Position numbers and translations under genes: made by a program
Shown here: positions 8,846 through 17,100 of the stretch, piece by piece
Numbering within the stretch: position 1 is the first letter of the stretch
How the letters are laid out: the number at the start of each line of letters is the position of its first letter
The notes under the pieces: model-generated
The model's input: only the letters and a program-made list of their open reading frames with translations
Told to the model about the DNA's origin: nothing
Databases searched by the model: none
Source of the DNA: an uncultured Rhizobiaceae group bacterium
GTDB taxonomy: Bacteria > Pseudomonadota > Alphaproteobacteria > Rhizobiales > Rhizobiaceae
Direction: 5' to 3'
DNA: 64,000 nt
Assembly (NCBI GenBank): GCA_937930845.1
Contig: CALHBJ010000001.1
Location: 372,001-436,000, forward strand

Positions 8846-10456
8846 ATGAACAAAACCCATATCTTCAACTTGTCCCAGCTTGAAGACCGGAAACCCGAAT
8901 ACGCCCTGGTCGGCAATGTGGATCTGGTTGTTGTGCGTTTCGACGCGGAAGTCAGCGTGTTTTATGGGCGCTGCCTGCACCGGGGGGCGTTGATGTCGGA
9001 TGGCTTTGTATCCGGCAACAATTTGATTTGTGGCGTACACTATTGGGATTACCGGCTGGATAGCGGTGTATCAGAATACAACAATTCTGAAGTTTTGCCC
9101 AAATTCAGCGTCTTTGTGGACGGGGATGATATTCTCGTAGACGCCGATGAAATCGCAGCCTGGGAAAAAGCCAACCCGCAACCCTACAAGCGCGATAAAT
9201 ATCTGGGACTTTATGCCGACACGTCTCATGGCACAGATGAAGAGCCGCTTAATGGTGTCATTCAGCAATATGCCCGGGATGGCTTGAGCAAAACCGGCCA
9301 CCATGGGCGTGTGGACGCCATGGGGGTGCCGAGCAATAAATTGCCCCAGTGGGACGATATTCAAATATTAACCGCCCAATTGCACAAGCCTCCCCTGTTG
9401 GATGACGATGCGGTGGGCACTGACGTTGTCATCGGGCCCAATGCTCAAAAACCTCTGCGCCTTAAAATTCCGCTGCTGGTATCCGACATGTCCTATGGGG
9501 CCTTGTCGGAACCTGCGAAAGTGGCTCTGGCACGGGGTGCCGAACTGGCGGGCACGGGTATTTGTTCGGGTGAAGGGGGCATGTTGCCCGAAGAGCAGGA
9601 AGCCAATTCACGTTATTTCTACGAACTGGCATCAGCCCGTTTTGGGTTTGAATGGGACAAGCTGGCTAAAGTTCAGGCGTTCCACTTCAAAGGCGGACAG
9701 GGCGCAAAGACCGGCACCGGCGGCCATTTGCCCGGCAAGAAGGTTATTGGCAAGATTGCCGAGGTGCGGGGGTTGAAGGAAGGTGAAGATGCCATATCCC
9801 CTTCCCGCTTTCCCGAATGGACCGAGCCATCGCAGATCAGGGAATTTGCAGACGAAGTGCGCGACCGCACTGGCGGCATTCCAATCGGCTATAAACTCTC
9901 CGCCCAGCACATTGAAAAAGACATTGATGCGGCTTTGGAAGTTGGCGTGGACTACATCATTCTCGATGGTCGTGGCGGCGGCACGGGCGCGGCCCCGGAA
10001 ATCTTTCGCGACAACATTTCCGTGCCGACAATTCCTGCACTGGCACGGGCACGAAAGCATCTGGATGACGCCGGGCGCAGCGATGTGACGCTGATCATCA
10101 CCGGTGGATTGCGCACATCGTCGGATTTTATCAAGGCACTGGCCATGGGCGCAGACGCGGTTGCGCTTTCGAATTCTGCCATGCAGGCCATTGGTTGTAT
10201 TGCCATGCGGGCTTGCCACACCAACAATTGCCCGGTCGGCATCGCCTCGCAAAAGCCCCATCTGGTCAGCCGGTTGGTGGTGGAGAAATCAGCCCGACAA
10301 TTGGCCAATTTTTTCGATGCCAGTGTTGAATTAATGCAGGTGATGGCCCGCGCCTGTGGACATGATCACCTGTCAAAATTCAATATGGACGATCTGACAA
10401 GCTGGAAAGAGGACATGGTCCGGTTAAGCGGTGTTTCCTATGGAGGGGTGGCATGA
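8846..10456 (+). CDS. Rieske [2Fe-2S] plus GltB-type FMN/Fe-S oxidoreductase
   Basis: The ATG at 8846 has a good Shine-Dalgarno (AGGA, 7 nt away) and gives 536 residues. Residues 1-105 are a Rieske ferredoxin domain with CLHRG and CGVHYW (C-x-H ... C-x2-H). Residues about 150-530 match the FMN-binding synthase domain of glutamate synthase large subunit: DMSYGALSEPAK, FKGGQGAKTGTGGHLPG, ILDGRGGGTGAAP. The cluster cysteines C-x5-C-x4-C are present in CIAMRACHTNNC. There is no glutaminase domain and no GXGXG domain. The reaction is unknown; FMN, [3Fe-4S] and Rieske centres in one soluble chain suggest electron transfer. It is first of five coupled genes and overlaps the next by 4 bp. Confidence 0.88.
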   Translation: MNKTHIFNLSQLEDRKPEYALVGNVDLVVVRFDAEVSVFYGRCLHRGALMSDGFVSGNNLICGVHYWDYRLDSGVSEYNNSEVLPKFSVFVDGDDILVDADEIAAWEKANPQPYKRDKYLGLYADTSHGTDEEPLNGVIQQYARDGLSKTGHHGRVDAMGVPSNKLPQWDDIQILTAQLHKPPLLDDDAVGTDVVIGPNAQKPLRLKIPLLVSDMSYGALSEPAKVALARGAELAGTGICSGEGGMLPEEQEANSRYFYELASARFGFEWDKLAKVQAFHFKGGQGAKTGTGGHLPGKKVIGKIAEVRGLKEGEDAISPSRFPEWTEPSQIREFADEVRDRTGGIPIGYKLSAQHIEKDIDAALEVGVDYIILDGRGGGTGAAPEIFRDNISVPTIPALARARKHLDDAGRSDVTLIITGGLRTSSDFIKALAMGADAVALSNSAMQAIGCIAMRACHTNNCPVGIASQKPHLVSRLVVEKSARQLANFFDASVELMQVMARACGHDHLSKFNMDDLTSWKEDMVRLSGVSYGGVA

Positions 10457-10830
10457 ACGCGGCAGAAGCAATCCTCTATTCAATCGAGTTATGGGCCTAT
10501 GCTGGTCTCATTGTTGCTGTTCCCTTTTTGATTATCGGAATTGACCGCATCGACGAAGATGCGCGTGGCGCTTACATATTTCGCCCTCTGCTGATCCCGG
10601 GGGTTCTGCTGGTGTGGCCGCTGGTTCTATGGCGCTGGGTCGTCCTGGAACTTGGCAAAGACAATTGGCGCAAACGCTACACGCCGCCTCGCAAGACCCA
10701 TGGTGTGGCTGCCATCGCCATGGCACTGGCCGTCTGTGTAGTGCTGACATTGGCCTATCAGGCCCGCCAGACATGGCCCACGGGCTTTGAACCGAAACGA
10801 ATTTCTCAAAGCACCGGAGCCGACCAATGA
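10453..10830 (+). CDS. Small membrane protein of the redox operon
   Basis: The 125-residue protein has about three hydrophobic segments, near residues 13-30 (YAGLIVAVPFLIIGI), 43-65 (LLIPGVLLVWPLVLW) and 84-103. A basic loop (KDNWRKRYTPPRKTH) lies between the last two. It resembles small membrane subunits found beside cytochrome b-type proteins, but I recognise no named family. Its ATG overlaps the stop of the Rieske-FMN gene and its stop overlaps the next ATG, both as ATGA, so it is made with the redox proteins and may anchor the soluble Rieske-FMN protein. Confidence 0.8.
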   Translation: MNAAEAILYSIELWAYAGLIVAVPFLIIGIDRIDEDARGAYIFRPLLIPGVLLVWPLVLWRWVVLELGKDNWRKRYTPPRKTHGVAAIAMALAVCVVLTLAYQARQTWPTGFEPKRISQSTGADQ

Positions 10831-11891
10831 GCGTCAAATATGTACCGGTTCAGTGGAATTCGAATAAGTGGAAATACAATTTCATCATGCTGGCCGCAGT
10901 GTTCAGCTATTTGTATATCTACATCAATTTTGGGCCGCAGATTCAAACCCTGGAAGGGCCGCTAAACGTTCAGGTTCATAACGCCCGCGCCTTTGGCAGT
11001 TGCGCATTTCTCATGCTGACTGTGATCTTGTGTATCGGACCTTTGGCGCGGCTGGATGAACGTTTCCTGCCCTTGCTCTATAACCGGCGTCATTTCGGGG
11101 TCATGACCACTTTTGTAGCCATCACCCATGCCAGCTATATCATCAATTGGTATTTTGCCTTTTCGAAAAGCAACAAATACGCAGCCTTGCTATTTGCCAA
11201 TACGGATTATGGCCAGGTGTCCGGGTTTCCATTTGAAGCATTTGGCATTTTTGCGCTGTTGTGCCTGGCCATACTGGCGGCAACGAGCCATGATTTCTGG
11301 CTGAAATTTCTCACCCCGCCCGTGTGGAAATCCCTGCATTATCTGATCTATTTTGCCTACGCCGCCATTGTTGCCCATGTCTCGCTGGGTGTTTTGCAGG
11401 ACCAGCAGAACCATGTGTTTACCGTTGTGTTCCTGGCGGGTGCGTTTGCCGTGGTTGGCTTGCATGTTCTCAGCTTTTTGAAAGACCGGCGCGAAGGCGC
11501 TGCTTCAGCAGGTTTGAACGATGATGCGGTGCGGGTTTCCAGCGTGGGTGACATGCGCGAGGGTTTTGCAAAAATTGCGCTTTTGCCAAATGGAAACCGG
11601 GTTGCTGTGTTCCTCCAGGAAGGCAAGCTTTCGGCAATTTCCAACGCCTGTGCACACCAAAACGGGCCATTGGGCGAAGGGCGTGTCATTGATTGCCTTG
11701 TGACATGTCCGTGGCATGGATTTCAGTATGACGTAACCAATGGGCGCTCCCCTGCTCCGTTTACGGAACTCATTCCCACCTACAATCTTGAACTGCGGGG
11801 CAACGATATCTGGGTGCACACTGACGCAAATCCGCCTGGAACATTTGTCGAACCCGTCCCCGTTCCTGCCAATCTGGAGGCTGTGAAATGA
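10827..11891 (+). CDS. Ferric-reductase-like heme membrane protein with C-terminal Rieske domain
   Basis: The 354-residue protein has about six membrane segments in its first 215 residues. Histidines suitable as b-heme ligands lie in THASYIINWYF and in HYLIYFAYAAIVAHVS, the pattern of ferric-reductase/MsrQ-type transmembrane domains. Residues about 240-335 are a Rieske domain with CAHQNGPL and CPWHGFQYD. No FAD or NAD(P)H-binding domain is present, so electrons would enter or leave through the Rieske centre rather than a flavin. Together with the first gene, the operon has two Rieske centres that could form a chain between membrane heme and cytosolic FMN. Confidence 0.85.
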   Translation: MSVKYVPVQWNSNKWKYNFIMLAAVFSYLYIYINFGPQIQTLEGPLNVQVHNARAFGSCAFLMLTVILCIGPLARLDERFLPLLYNRRHFGVMTTFVAITHASYIINWYFAFSKSNKYAALLFANTDYGQVSGFPFEAFGIFALLCLAILAATSHDFWLKFLTPPVWKSLHYLIYFAYAAIVAHVSLGVLQDQQNHVFTVVFLAGAFAVVGLHVLSFLKDRREGAASAGLNDDAVRVSSVGDMREGFAKIALLPNGNRVAVFLQEGKLSAISNACAHQNGPLGEGRVIDCLVTCPWHGFQYDVTNGRSPAPFTELIPTYNLELRGNDIWVHTDANPPGTFVEPVPVPANLEAVK

Positions 11892-12670
11892 CGTCCCCAA
11901 ACGAGAACAATTCAGACACGCCATTCTTTGTGGGGTATTTGAAGATACCGGCCGATTTGAAACGGTTTTTGATTACGGCAAGCCTGGCGCTTTTGGCTGG
12001 ATTTCTGGGCATGGGCGTTTTGCTGGGTGCCACCCAGGACGACCCTGGGGCTGCCGGGTTTCGATTTGACTATGGCCGGCAAACCGTCACCGGCGTTGTG
12101 GAATCAACGCCCTATCCGTTGATGCGGGTCACACAAGGCAATGAACACATCAAAGCGGGCCACACATTGATGATTACCGGTCAGGGCAAGAATGGCGTGA
12201 TGGCGCGGGTGCGCGCCTTGGAAGGCCAACTGGCCACGGCGTCAGGCATCCTTCTTGAACGGGGTGAATTGGATATGTTGCAGCTTCGCGGCGGCAAGAA
12301 CGGACTGGCGGCGGCTGAAGGTGAAGGCACCGCCCCCACATTGGAAACCGAAGCCCTTGGACGCTGGAAAATGGCCGGTGAGATTTGTGACGGAAAATGC
12401 CTTGCAGGCGCCATGAATCCCGGACGCGGATTAGCTCACAAAGCCTGTGCCAATTTGTGCATAATCGGGGGCATTCCCCCCGTCTTCGTGTCCAGCAAGC
12501 CGGTTGCGGGCACCGAATATTTCATGGTGGCCGATTCCCAGGGACAGGAACTTCCCAAGGGCGCTTATAGTCTGGTTGGCCAGTTCATCAGCCTTGAAGC
12601 AGAACTTGAAAAGCGCGGTGATATGGTTGTCATGAAGATCGACCTGGACACAGTGGAGGTGTTGCCATGA
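11888..12670 (+). CDS. Membrane-anchored protein with two CxxxC motifs, redox operon
   Basis: The 260-residue protein has one membrane segment near residues 24-46 (FLITASLALLAGFLGMGVLL) and a large domain, probably periplasmic. Its signature is GEICDGKCLAGAMNPG followed by HKACANLCIIGGIPP (about residues 166-200), giving two CxxxC motifs with an invariant-looking His-Lys before the second. This suggests a metal, heme or disulfide site. I have a memory of similar G-E-I-x-D-x-K-C / C-I-x-G-G-I-P-P segments in uncharacterised proteins next to membrane oxidoreductases, but no described function. It overlaps both neighbours by 4 bp. Confidence 0.75.
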   Translation: MTSPNENNSDTPFFVGYLKIPADLKRFLITASLALLAGFLGMGVLLGATQDDPGAAGFRFDYGRQTVTGVVESTPYPLMRVTQGNEHIKAGHTLMITGQGKNGVMARVRALEGQLATASGILLERGELDMLQLRGGKNGLAAAEGEGTAPTLETEALGRWKMAGEICDGKCLAGAMNPGRGLAHKACANLCIIGGIPPVFVSSKPVAGTEYFMVADSQGQELPKGAYSLVGQFISLEAELEKRGDMVVMKIDLDTVEVLP

Positions 12671-12921
12671 GGCGCGTCATTGGTCTGGCAATCGCCGGGT
12701 TTGCGGCTTTTGTGCTGTTTTACCTCTCGCGGTTTTGGATATTCAGCCTGTGGCCACGCGATGGCCTTTTGGGGTTCAAATTCTTGCCGCCCCAGGGCGG
12801 TCTTGTGGGGCGATGGCTGCGCGGCACCGATTTTTCAGCGTTTGAACTGCTGATTTGGGCCGTTTTAGCGTTCCTGTTGCTGACCCTGGTTCAAAAACTA
12901 TGGGACCGAACTACGGGCTGA
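12667..12921 (+). CDS. Small membrane protein, last gene of the redox operon
   Basis: The 84-residue protein has two hydrophobic segments, near residues 4-22 (VIGLAIAGFAAFVLFYLS) and 58-76 (LLIWAVLAFLLLTLVQK). The loop between them is Gly/Trp/Arg-rich (WPRDGLLGFKFLPPQGG). I recognise no family. The start overlaps the previous stop by 4 bp, the fourth such overlap in this operon. No clear intrinsic terminator follows in the 177-bp gap. Confidence 0.7.
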   Translation: MRRVIGLAIAGFAAFVLFYLSRFWIFSLWPRDGLLGFKFLPPQGGLVGRWLRGTDFSAFELLIWAVLAFLLLTLVQKLWDRTTG

Positions 12922-13098
12922 TATGCCCATGCAGCGCGGCACGAAGAATGGTCAAAAGTCGCTAGAATTTGATATGTGCAATGCATCACATTCATGTGAG
13001 GTTCATTTTCGCTATGGTGTCCTCACGGTCGGGAACGGAAGCTCCAGTATCCAAACCCATTTTTCGGCCTAAACCGATTGCACAAGGAGAACCATCCA

Positions 13099-13419
13099 AT
13101 GAAAATTTCTACCCTAGCCGCAATTGCTGCAATTGGTGCAGCTTTCACCTTCATGGCGCCATCTGCAGAAGCAATGCCGCGCATTGGAACTGCACCAGCA
13201 AACGCCGTTTCAGACGCCGGCACTGTGCAGCTTGCCCACGGTCGTCACTGCCGTATTCGGCGTGGTCACCGTTCCCGCTGCCGCCGCGGTGGGCGTCGCC
13301 ACACTCACCGCCATTGCCACCGTCACCGGTGTCATTATCACCGCCATCGCAGCGGTCATCACGGACATCACCGTGGACGCCGTCGTGGCAACGGCGTGGG
13401 CATTTACCTTCAGTTCTAG
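13099..13419 (+). CDS. Exported His/Arg/Cys-rich small protein
   Basis: The ATG at 13099 follows a strong Shine-Dalgarno (AAGGAG). Residues 1-24 form a signal peptide with an apparent AxA site (PSAEA-MP). The mature part of about 80 residues is extremely rich in His and Arg, with several Cys (for example HRHCHRHRCHYHRHR), and ends in an aromatic tail GVGIYLQF. The composition suggests binding of metal or of anionic polymers such as LPS or nucleic acid in the periplasm. This is inference from composition only. A terminator hairpin follows at 13465. Confidence 0.75.
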   Translation: MKISTLAAIAAIGAAFTFMAPSAEAMPRIGTAPANAVSDAGTVQLAHGRHCRIRRGHRSRCRRGGRRHTHRHCHRHRCHYHRHRSGHHGHHRGRRRGNGVGIYLQF

Positions 13420-13464
13420 GCCAACATAATGCCTTGAACTTTGGCAAAACCACTGACAATCTCA

Positions 13465-13492
13465 ACGGGTCGGCCTGCGCCGGCCCGTTTTC
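13465..13492 (+). terminator. Intrinsic terminator after the His/Arg-rich gene
   Basis: Arms ACGGGTCGGC (13465-13474) and GCCGGCCCGT (13479-13488) pair over 10 bp with one G-U and a CTGC loop. A short T-run follows (GTTTTC). Confidence 0.75.
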
Positions 13493-13599
13493 AATTTGTG
13501 ACACATCTGCTTGTGGGCAGCTCTCCTGCGCTTGACCTTACGTTTACGTCAATGTTAGCTCAAAAAAAGTCGGGCGGTCCGATCATTGGAGGAATCACC

Positions 13600-13950
13600 A
13601 TGAAGAAAATACCATCCGCTGTTGCTGCCATCAGTGTCGCACTCAGCTTCGCCACCAGCGCCTTTGCCGCAGAACCCATTGTGGGCACGTGGAAGCGCAG
13701 CAACGGAACCTTGATCAAATACTCCGGCAAGGGCCCCACCTATTGCGGCAGCGTGCTGAACGGCAAATATAAAGGCAAATCCATCGGCTGCATGTCCGGC
13801 AAGGGCGGCAAATACAAGGGCAAGGTCAATAAGCTGGATGAAGGTAAAACCTATTCCGGCAAGGCTTCAGCCAAGGGAAACACGCTCAAACTTTCTGGGT
13901 GTGTTGCCGGTGGTCTGATTTGCAAAAGCGAGAATTTGAGACGCCAATAA
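13600..13950 (+). CDS. Exported DUF2147-like protein
   Basis: The ATG at 13600 has a strong Shine-Dalgarno (GGAGG). A typical signal peptide (MKKIPSAVAAISVALSFATS ending AFA-AE) precedes a mature domain of about 93 residues. That domain starts IVGTWKRSNGTLIKYSG and contains YCGSV, YSGKASAKGNTLKLSGC and a final GLICKSENL. The pattern of a GTW start, a CG pair, a repeated G-K/Y beta motif and a C-terminal KLSGC-V-x-GG resembles DUF2147 (PF09917), a periplasmic family of unknown function. The protein is shorter than usual for that family. Confidence 0.75.
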   Translation: MKKIPSAVAAISVALSFATSAFAAEPIVGTWKRSNGTLIKYSGKGPTYCGSVLNGKYKGKSIGCMSGKGGKYKGKVNKLDEGKTYSGKASAKGNTLKLSGCVAGGLICKSENLRRQ

Positions 13951-13986
13951 ACACCCGTGGCCTGTGACGTTAAGTAATGGCCCCAG

Positions 13987-14024
13987 CGCGCGGCGATTTC
14001 CTTCGCCGTGCGTTAACGCTTTTG
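13987..14024 (+). terminator. Possible terminator after the DUF2147-like gene
   Basis: Arms CGCGCGGCGA (13987-13996) and TCGCCGTGCG (14003-14012) pair over 10 bp with one G-U. The T-run TTTTG starts about 8 nt later, further away than in a canonical intrinsic terminator. Confidence 0.4.
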
Positions 14025-14103
14025 AATGCCACATGAATGCCCTCCTCAGTATTGGTTCACCCGTGAAATGCGAGTTTTCGTTCACACACGGAGAGAACAA
14101 AAC

Positions 14104-14334
14104 ATGTCGCAATATTTCACCACCATTATCCTGGCCGTTGCTGTTGGCGGCATTCTTGTTGTTCAGGCCTTTAACCTCAGCGACGACGGCACGCAGGATA
14201 TTTCTGCCCACAACCGGTTAAAGCAGTGGCACAAGCTGGAACGTGAGCGCATCTGCAAGACCAATCCGCAAATGTGTGAAAACCTTGGCACACCAGCTAG
14301 CGGCCCTGTCGCCTCAGGCCTCGACGCTGCATAG
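14104..14334 (+). CDS. Small signal-anchored protein
   Basis: The ATG at 14104 has a good Shine-Dalgarno (GGAGAG). The 76 residues comprise an N-terminal hydrophobic segment (YFTTIILAVAVGGILVVQAF) and a charged periplasmic part. The latter has two cysteines four residues apart or so (ERICKTNPQMCENLG) that could form a disulfide. No family is recognised. The signal-like helix, clear ribosome-binding site and codon use similar to the neighbours support a real gene. Confidence 0.65.
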   Translation: MSQYFTTIILAVAVGGILVVQAFNLSDDGTQDISAHNRLKQWHKLERERICKTNPQMCENLGTPASGPVASGLDAA

Positions 14335-14490
14335 CGCGGCCGGATGGTTACCAAACGCATCCAGAAGCGCGTTGCCCCGTGCCCAACCAAAAATGGCGTC
14401 ATAAATTGGCAGGAATGATGTGGTCCGATCAAAGATTGGAACATGCCAATTTGCGATTGCGCAGTTTAGGGCTTGGCGATAAACGTAACC

Positions 14491-15993
14491 ATGACATTAC
14501 ACCACACACTCCATACATCGGACGACCTTCAAATCGTCACCCCCAAAGCACCGGCTGAACGGATTTGTTCAACCGCGCGCGAAGCTGTTGAAGCCCTGGA
14601 AGAATTGTACGAACTGAGCACCAGTTTCCTGCGCGAAAAATTCCAGCTTTCACTGTCCGAAAACAAAACCCTGGCGCGTTACCGGGCGTTCTATCCGGAA
14701 CTGAGAATGACCATCAATTCTCATACCCGCGTCGATTCACGGCTGGCCTTTGGCTATGTGGCCGGCCCTGGCGACTATTGTGCCACCATGACACGCCCTG
14801 CCCTGTTCAGCGATTATCTTGAAGACCAGATCAACCTGTTGATGCGCAATCATCAGGTGCCCGTGTGTGTCGCCATGTCAGATACACCCATTCCGCTGCA
14901 TTTCGCGTTTCTGGAAGGAACCCATCTGGAAGGTTCCATCGAGGAAAGGCTCGAACGGCCAATGCGGGATATTTTTGATGTGCCCGATCTTGCCTCCACC
15001 GACGACAAAATCGTCAATTCCAAATTTGATGTGGCGGCCGCAGAGGAAATTCCCCTTGCGCCTTTCACCGCCCAAAGGATCGACTATTCGCTGCACCGGC
15101 TGGCCCATTATACCGCCACCTCTCCGCAGCATTTTCAGAACTTTGTGCTGTTCACCAATTACCAGTTTTACGTGGACGAATTTGTCGACTTTGCCCGCAA
15201 GGCGGTGAACGATCCAGATTCGGGATATGTGGAATTTGTCGAGCCGGGAAACCGTATCCACACACTGGGCAAGGAAGCCGATACGCCCCCGCTGGCCCGG
15301 CTCCCCCAAATGCCCACCTATCATTTAAAGCGCAAAGACCGCTCTGGCATTACCATGACCAATATCGGTGTGGGGCCATCCAATGCGAAGACGATTACCG
15401 ACCACATCGCAGTGTTGCGCCCCCACACCTGGCTGATGCTTGGCCATTGTGCGGGATTGCGCAACAGCCAGCGGTTGGGCGATTATGTGCTCGCCCATGC
15501 CTATGTGCGCGAGGACCATGTGCTCGATGACGACCTGCCGGTCTGGGTGCCGGTTCCGGCTCTGGCGGAAGTACAGGTGGCTCTGGAGAAAGCCGTTGCC
15601 AGCGTCACCGGTTTTACCGGCTATGATCTCAAGCAGGTTATGCGCACCGGCACCGTGGCCACGATCGACAATCGAAACTGGGAATTGCGCGATCAGACCG
15701 GGCCGGTTCAGCGTCTGTCTCAAAGTCGCGCTATCGGGCTCGACATGGAATCGGCCACGATTGCGGCCAACGGCTTTCGCTTTCGTGTTCCCTACGGCAC
15801 CCTGCTTTGCGTGTCCGACAAACCGCTGCACGGTGAATTGAAGCTGCCCGGCATGGCTACGGATTTCTACAATACCCAGGTGCGACAACACCTTGCCATT
15901 GGCATTCGGGCGCTGGAAACGCTGCGTGAAATGCCTTCCGAACAGCTCCATAGCCGCAAACTGCGTTCGTTTTTCGAGACTGCATTCCAGTGA
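14491..15993 (+). CDS. amn: AMP nucleosidase
   Basis: The enzyme hydrolyses AMP to adenine and ribose 5-phosphate in the cytosol, regulating adenylate pools. At 500 residues it matches the family. The N-terminal AMP nucleosidase domain (for example RVDSRLAFGYVAGPGDYCAT) is followed by a phosphorylase-fold catalytic domain. Visible motifs are GVGPSNAKTITDH, LMLGHCAGLRNSQRLGDYV and the ribose-binding DMESATIAANGFRFRVPYG, then CVSDKPLHGELKLPG. I use the ATG at 14491; an in-frame TTG at 14473 is also possible since neither has a clear Shine-Dalgarno. The stop overlaps the GTG of the next gene. Confidence 0.93.
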   Translation: MTLHHTLHTSDDLQIVTPKAPAERICSTAREAVEALEELYELSTSFLREKFQLSLSENKTLARYRAFYPELRMTINSHTRVDSRLAFGYVAGPGDYCATMTRPALFSDYLEDQINLLMRNHQVPVCVAMSDTPIPLHFAFLEGTHLEGSIEERLERPMRDIFDVPDLASTDDKIVNSKFDVAAAEEIPLAPFTAQRIDYSLHRLAHYTATSPQHFQNFVLFTNYQFYVDEFVDFARKAVNDPDSGYVEFVEPGNRIHTLGKEADTPPLARLPQMPTYHLKRKDRSGITMTNIGVGPSNAKTITDHIAVLRPHTWLMLGHCAGLRNSQRLGDYVLAHAYVREDHVLDDDLPVWVPVPALAEVQVALEKAVASVTGFTGYDLKQVMRTGTVATIDNRNWELRDQTGPVQRLSQSRAIGLDMESATIAANGFRFRVPYGTLLCVSDKPLHGELKLPGMATDFYNTQVRQHLAIGIRALETLREMPSEQLHSRKLRSFFETAFQ

Positions 15994-17018
15994 GTCTGCA
16001 ACGTCTTGTTGTGTGGCTGTCGAATACGGCCATTGCGGTTCTGTGCCTGTTGCTGATTGGCGGATGGCTGCAAAGCCTGCACCCGGCATTCGACAGCCTG
16101 TCCCATTTCCGGCTGCATTTGGCCGTGCTCTTGGGAGTTGTGGCATTGGCCCTGTTGGGCTTTCGGCGTTTCAAAACCGCGCTTGCCGCGATTGCCATCG
16201 TGCTGATTTCCCTGGCGATGTCCCTGCCCTATCTGCCCGGCATGGCGCGGGGGTTTGCCAATCCCACCCATACCAGAGACTGGAACAGGTTGACGGTTGT
16301 TCAAATGAACCTGCGGTTCAATAATCGGCAGCTCAATCGCGCGATTTCCGTATTGCGGGCCGCCGGTGCCGACATATTTCTGCTGCAGGAAGTGACCCAA
16401 ACGACGGCCCCGGTGTTGGAGAGCGTGAAGGACACCCACCCCTACCAGCTTGCCTGCCAAATTCCTCTGGTGGGAAGTGTGGCTATCCTGTCGCGTTTTC
16501 CGTTTTCGCCAAACTCCAGTCAGACTTGCCTGAGATTTGATGGCTATGCTTCCGCTACGTTCGAAATTGGTGGCAGGCCGGTGACTTTTATAAGCATTCA
16601 TTCCCGCTGGCCATGGCCTGCGGGACAAAGCGAGCAGTTTGAACGTTTGGAAAACGAATTTGGGGAGCTGACCAAACCGGCGATTATTGCCGGTGATTTC
16701 AATGCCGCTCCGTGGAGTCACGTGGTCAATAATGTGGCCAAGATGGCCGGGACCACCCCTGTGTCCGGTATGAAGTTGACCTGGGCACCGCGGCATTCGG
16801 TACACAATCGACGCCGGAAAATGCCGCTGCTCGGCGACGTGGTCAATAAGCTGCTGGCCGGCATGAAATGGACCTATGAAAAAACCAGTGATGCAGGTGG
16901 ATTTCTGCCACTTGATCACATCATGCATTCGGCCGAATTTGCCCCGCTCACCCGTGAAGTGCTGGGCGATGGCGGGTCTGACCATTTGCCGGTCAAAACC
17001 GTTTTCGTCTGGAAATAA
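15990..17018 (+). CDS. Membrane endonuclease/exonuclease/phosphatase-family protein
   Basis: The start is GTG at 15990, overlapping the amn stop (GTGA). Three hydrophobic segments in the first ~85 residues anchor a C-terminal EEP-fold domain (about 95-342). The motifs are VVQMNLRFNN, LLQEVTQ (metal-binding Glu), SIHSRWPWPAG, AGDFNAAPWS (Asp/Asn) and the final GGSDHLPVKTVF (Asp-His). All catalytic residues of the metal-dependent phosphohydrolase fold are present. The substrate could be a phosphodiester or a lipid headgroup; the domain should lie on the periplasmic side if the topology is as predicted. Confidence 0.85.
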   Translation: MSLQRLVVWLSNTAIAVLCLLLIGGWLQSLHPAFDSLSHFRLHLAVLLGVVALALLGFRRFKTALAAIAIVLISLAMSLPYLPGMARGFANPTHTRDWNRLTVVQMNLRFNNRQLNRAISVLRAAGADIFLLQEVTQTTAPVLESVKDTHPYQLACQIPLVGSVAILSRFPFSPNSSQTCLRFDGYASATFEIGGRPVTFISIHSRWPWPAGQSEQFERLENEFGELTKPAIIAGDFNAAPWSHVVNNVAKMAGTTPVSGMKLTWAPRHSVHNRRRKMPLLGDVVNKLLAGMKWTYEKTSDAGGFLPLDHIMHSAEFAPLTREVLGDGGSDHLPVKTVFVWK

Positions 17019-17100
17019 CCGGCGCCTTCACGCTGTGGCCTAACTTATCCACAACACCACATTCTCCCACCCTTTGAGCGGCAAACTAGGGCACAATGGC

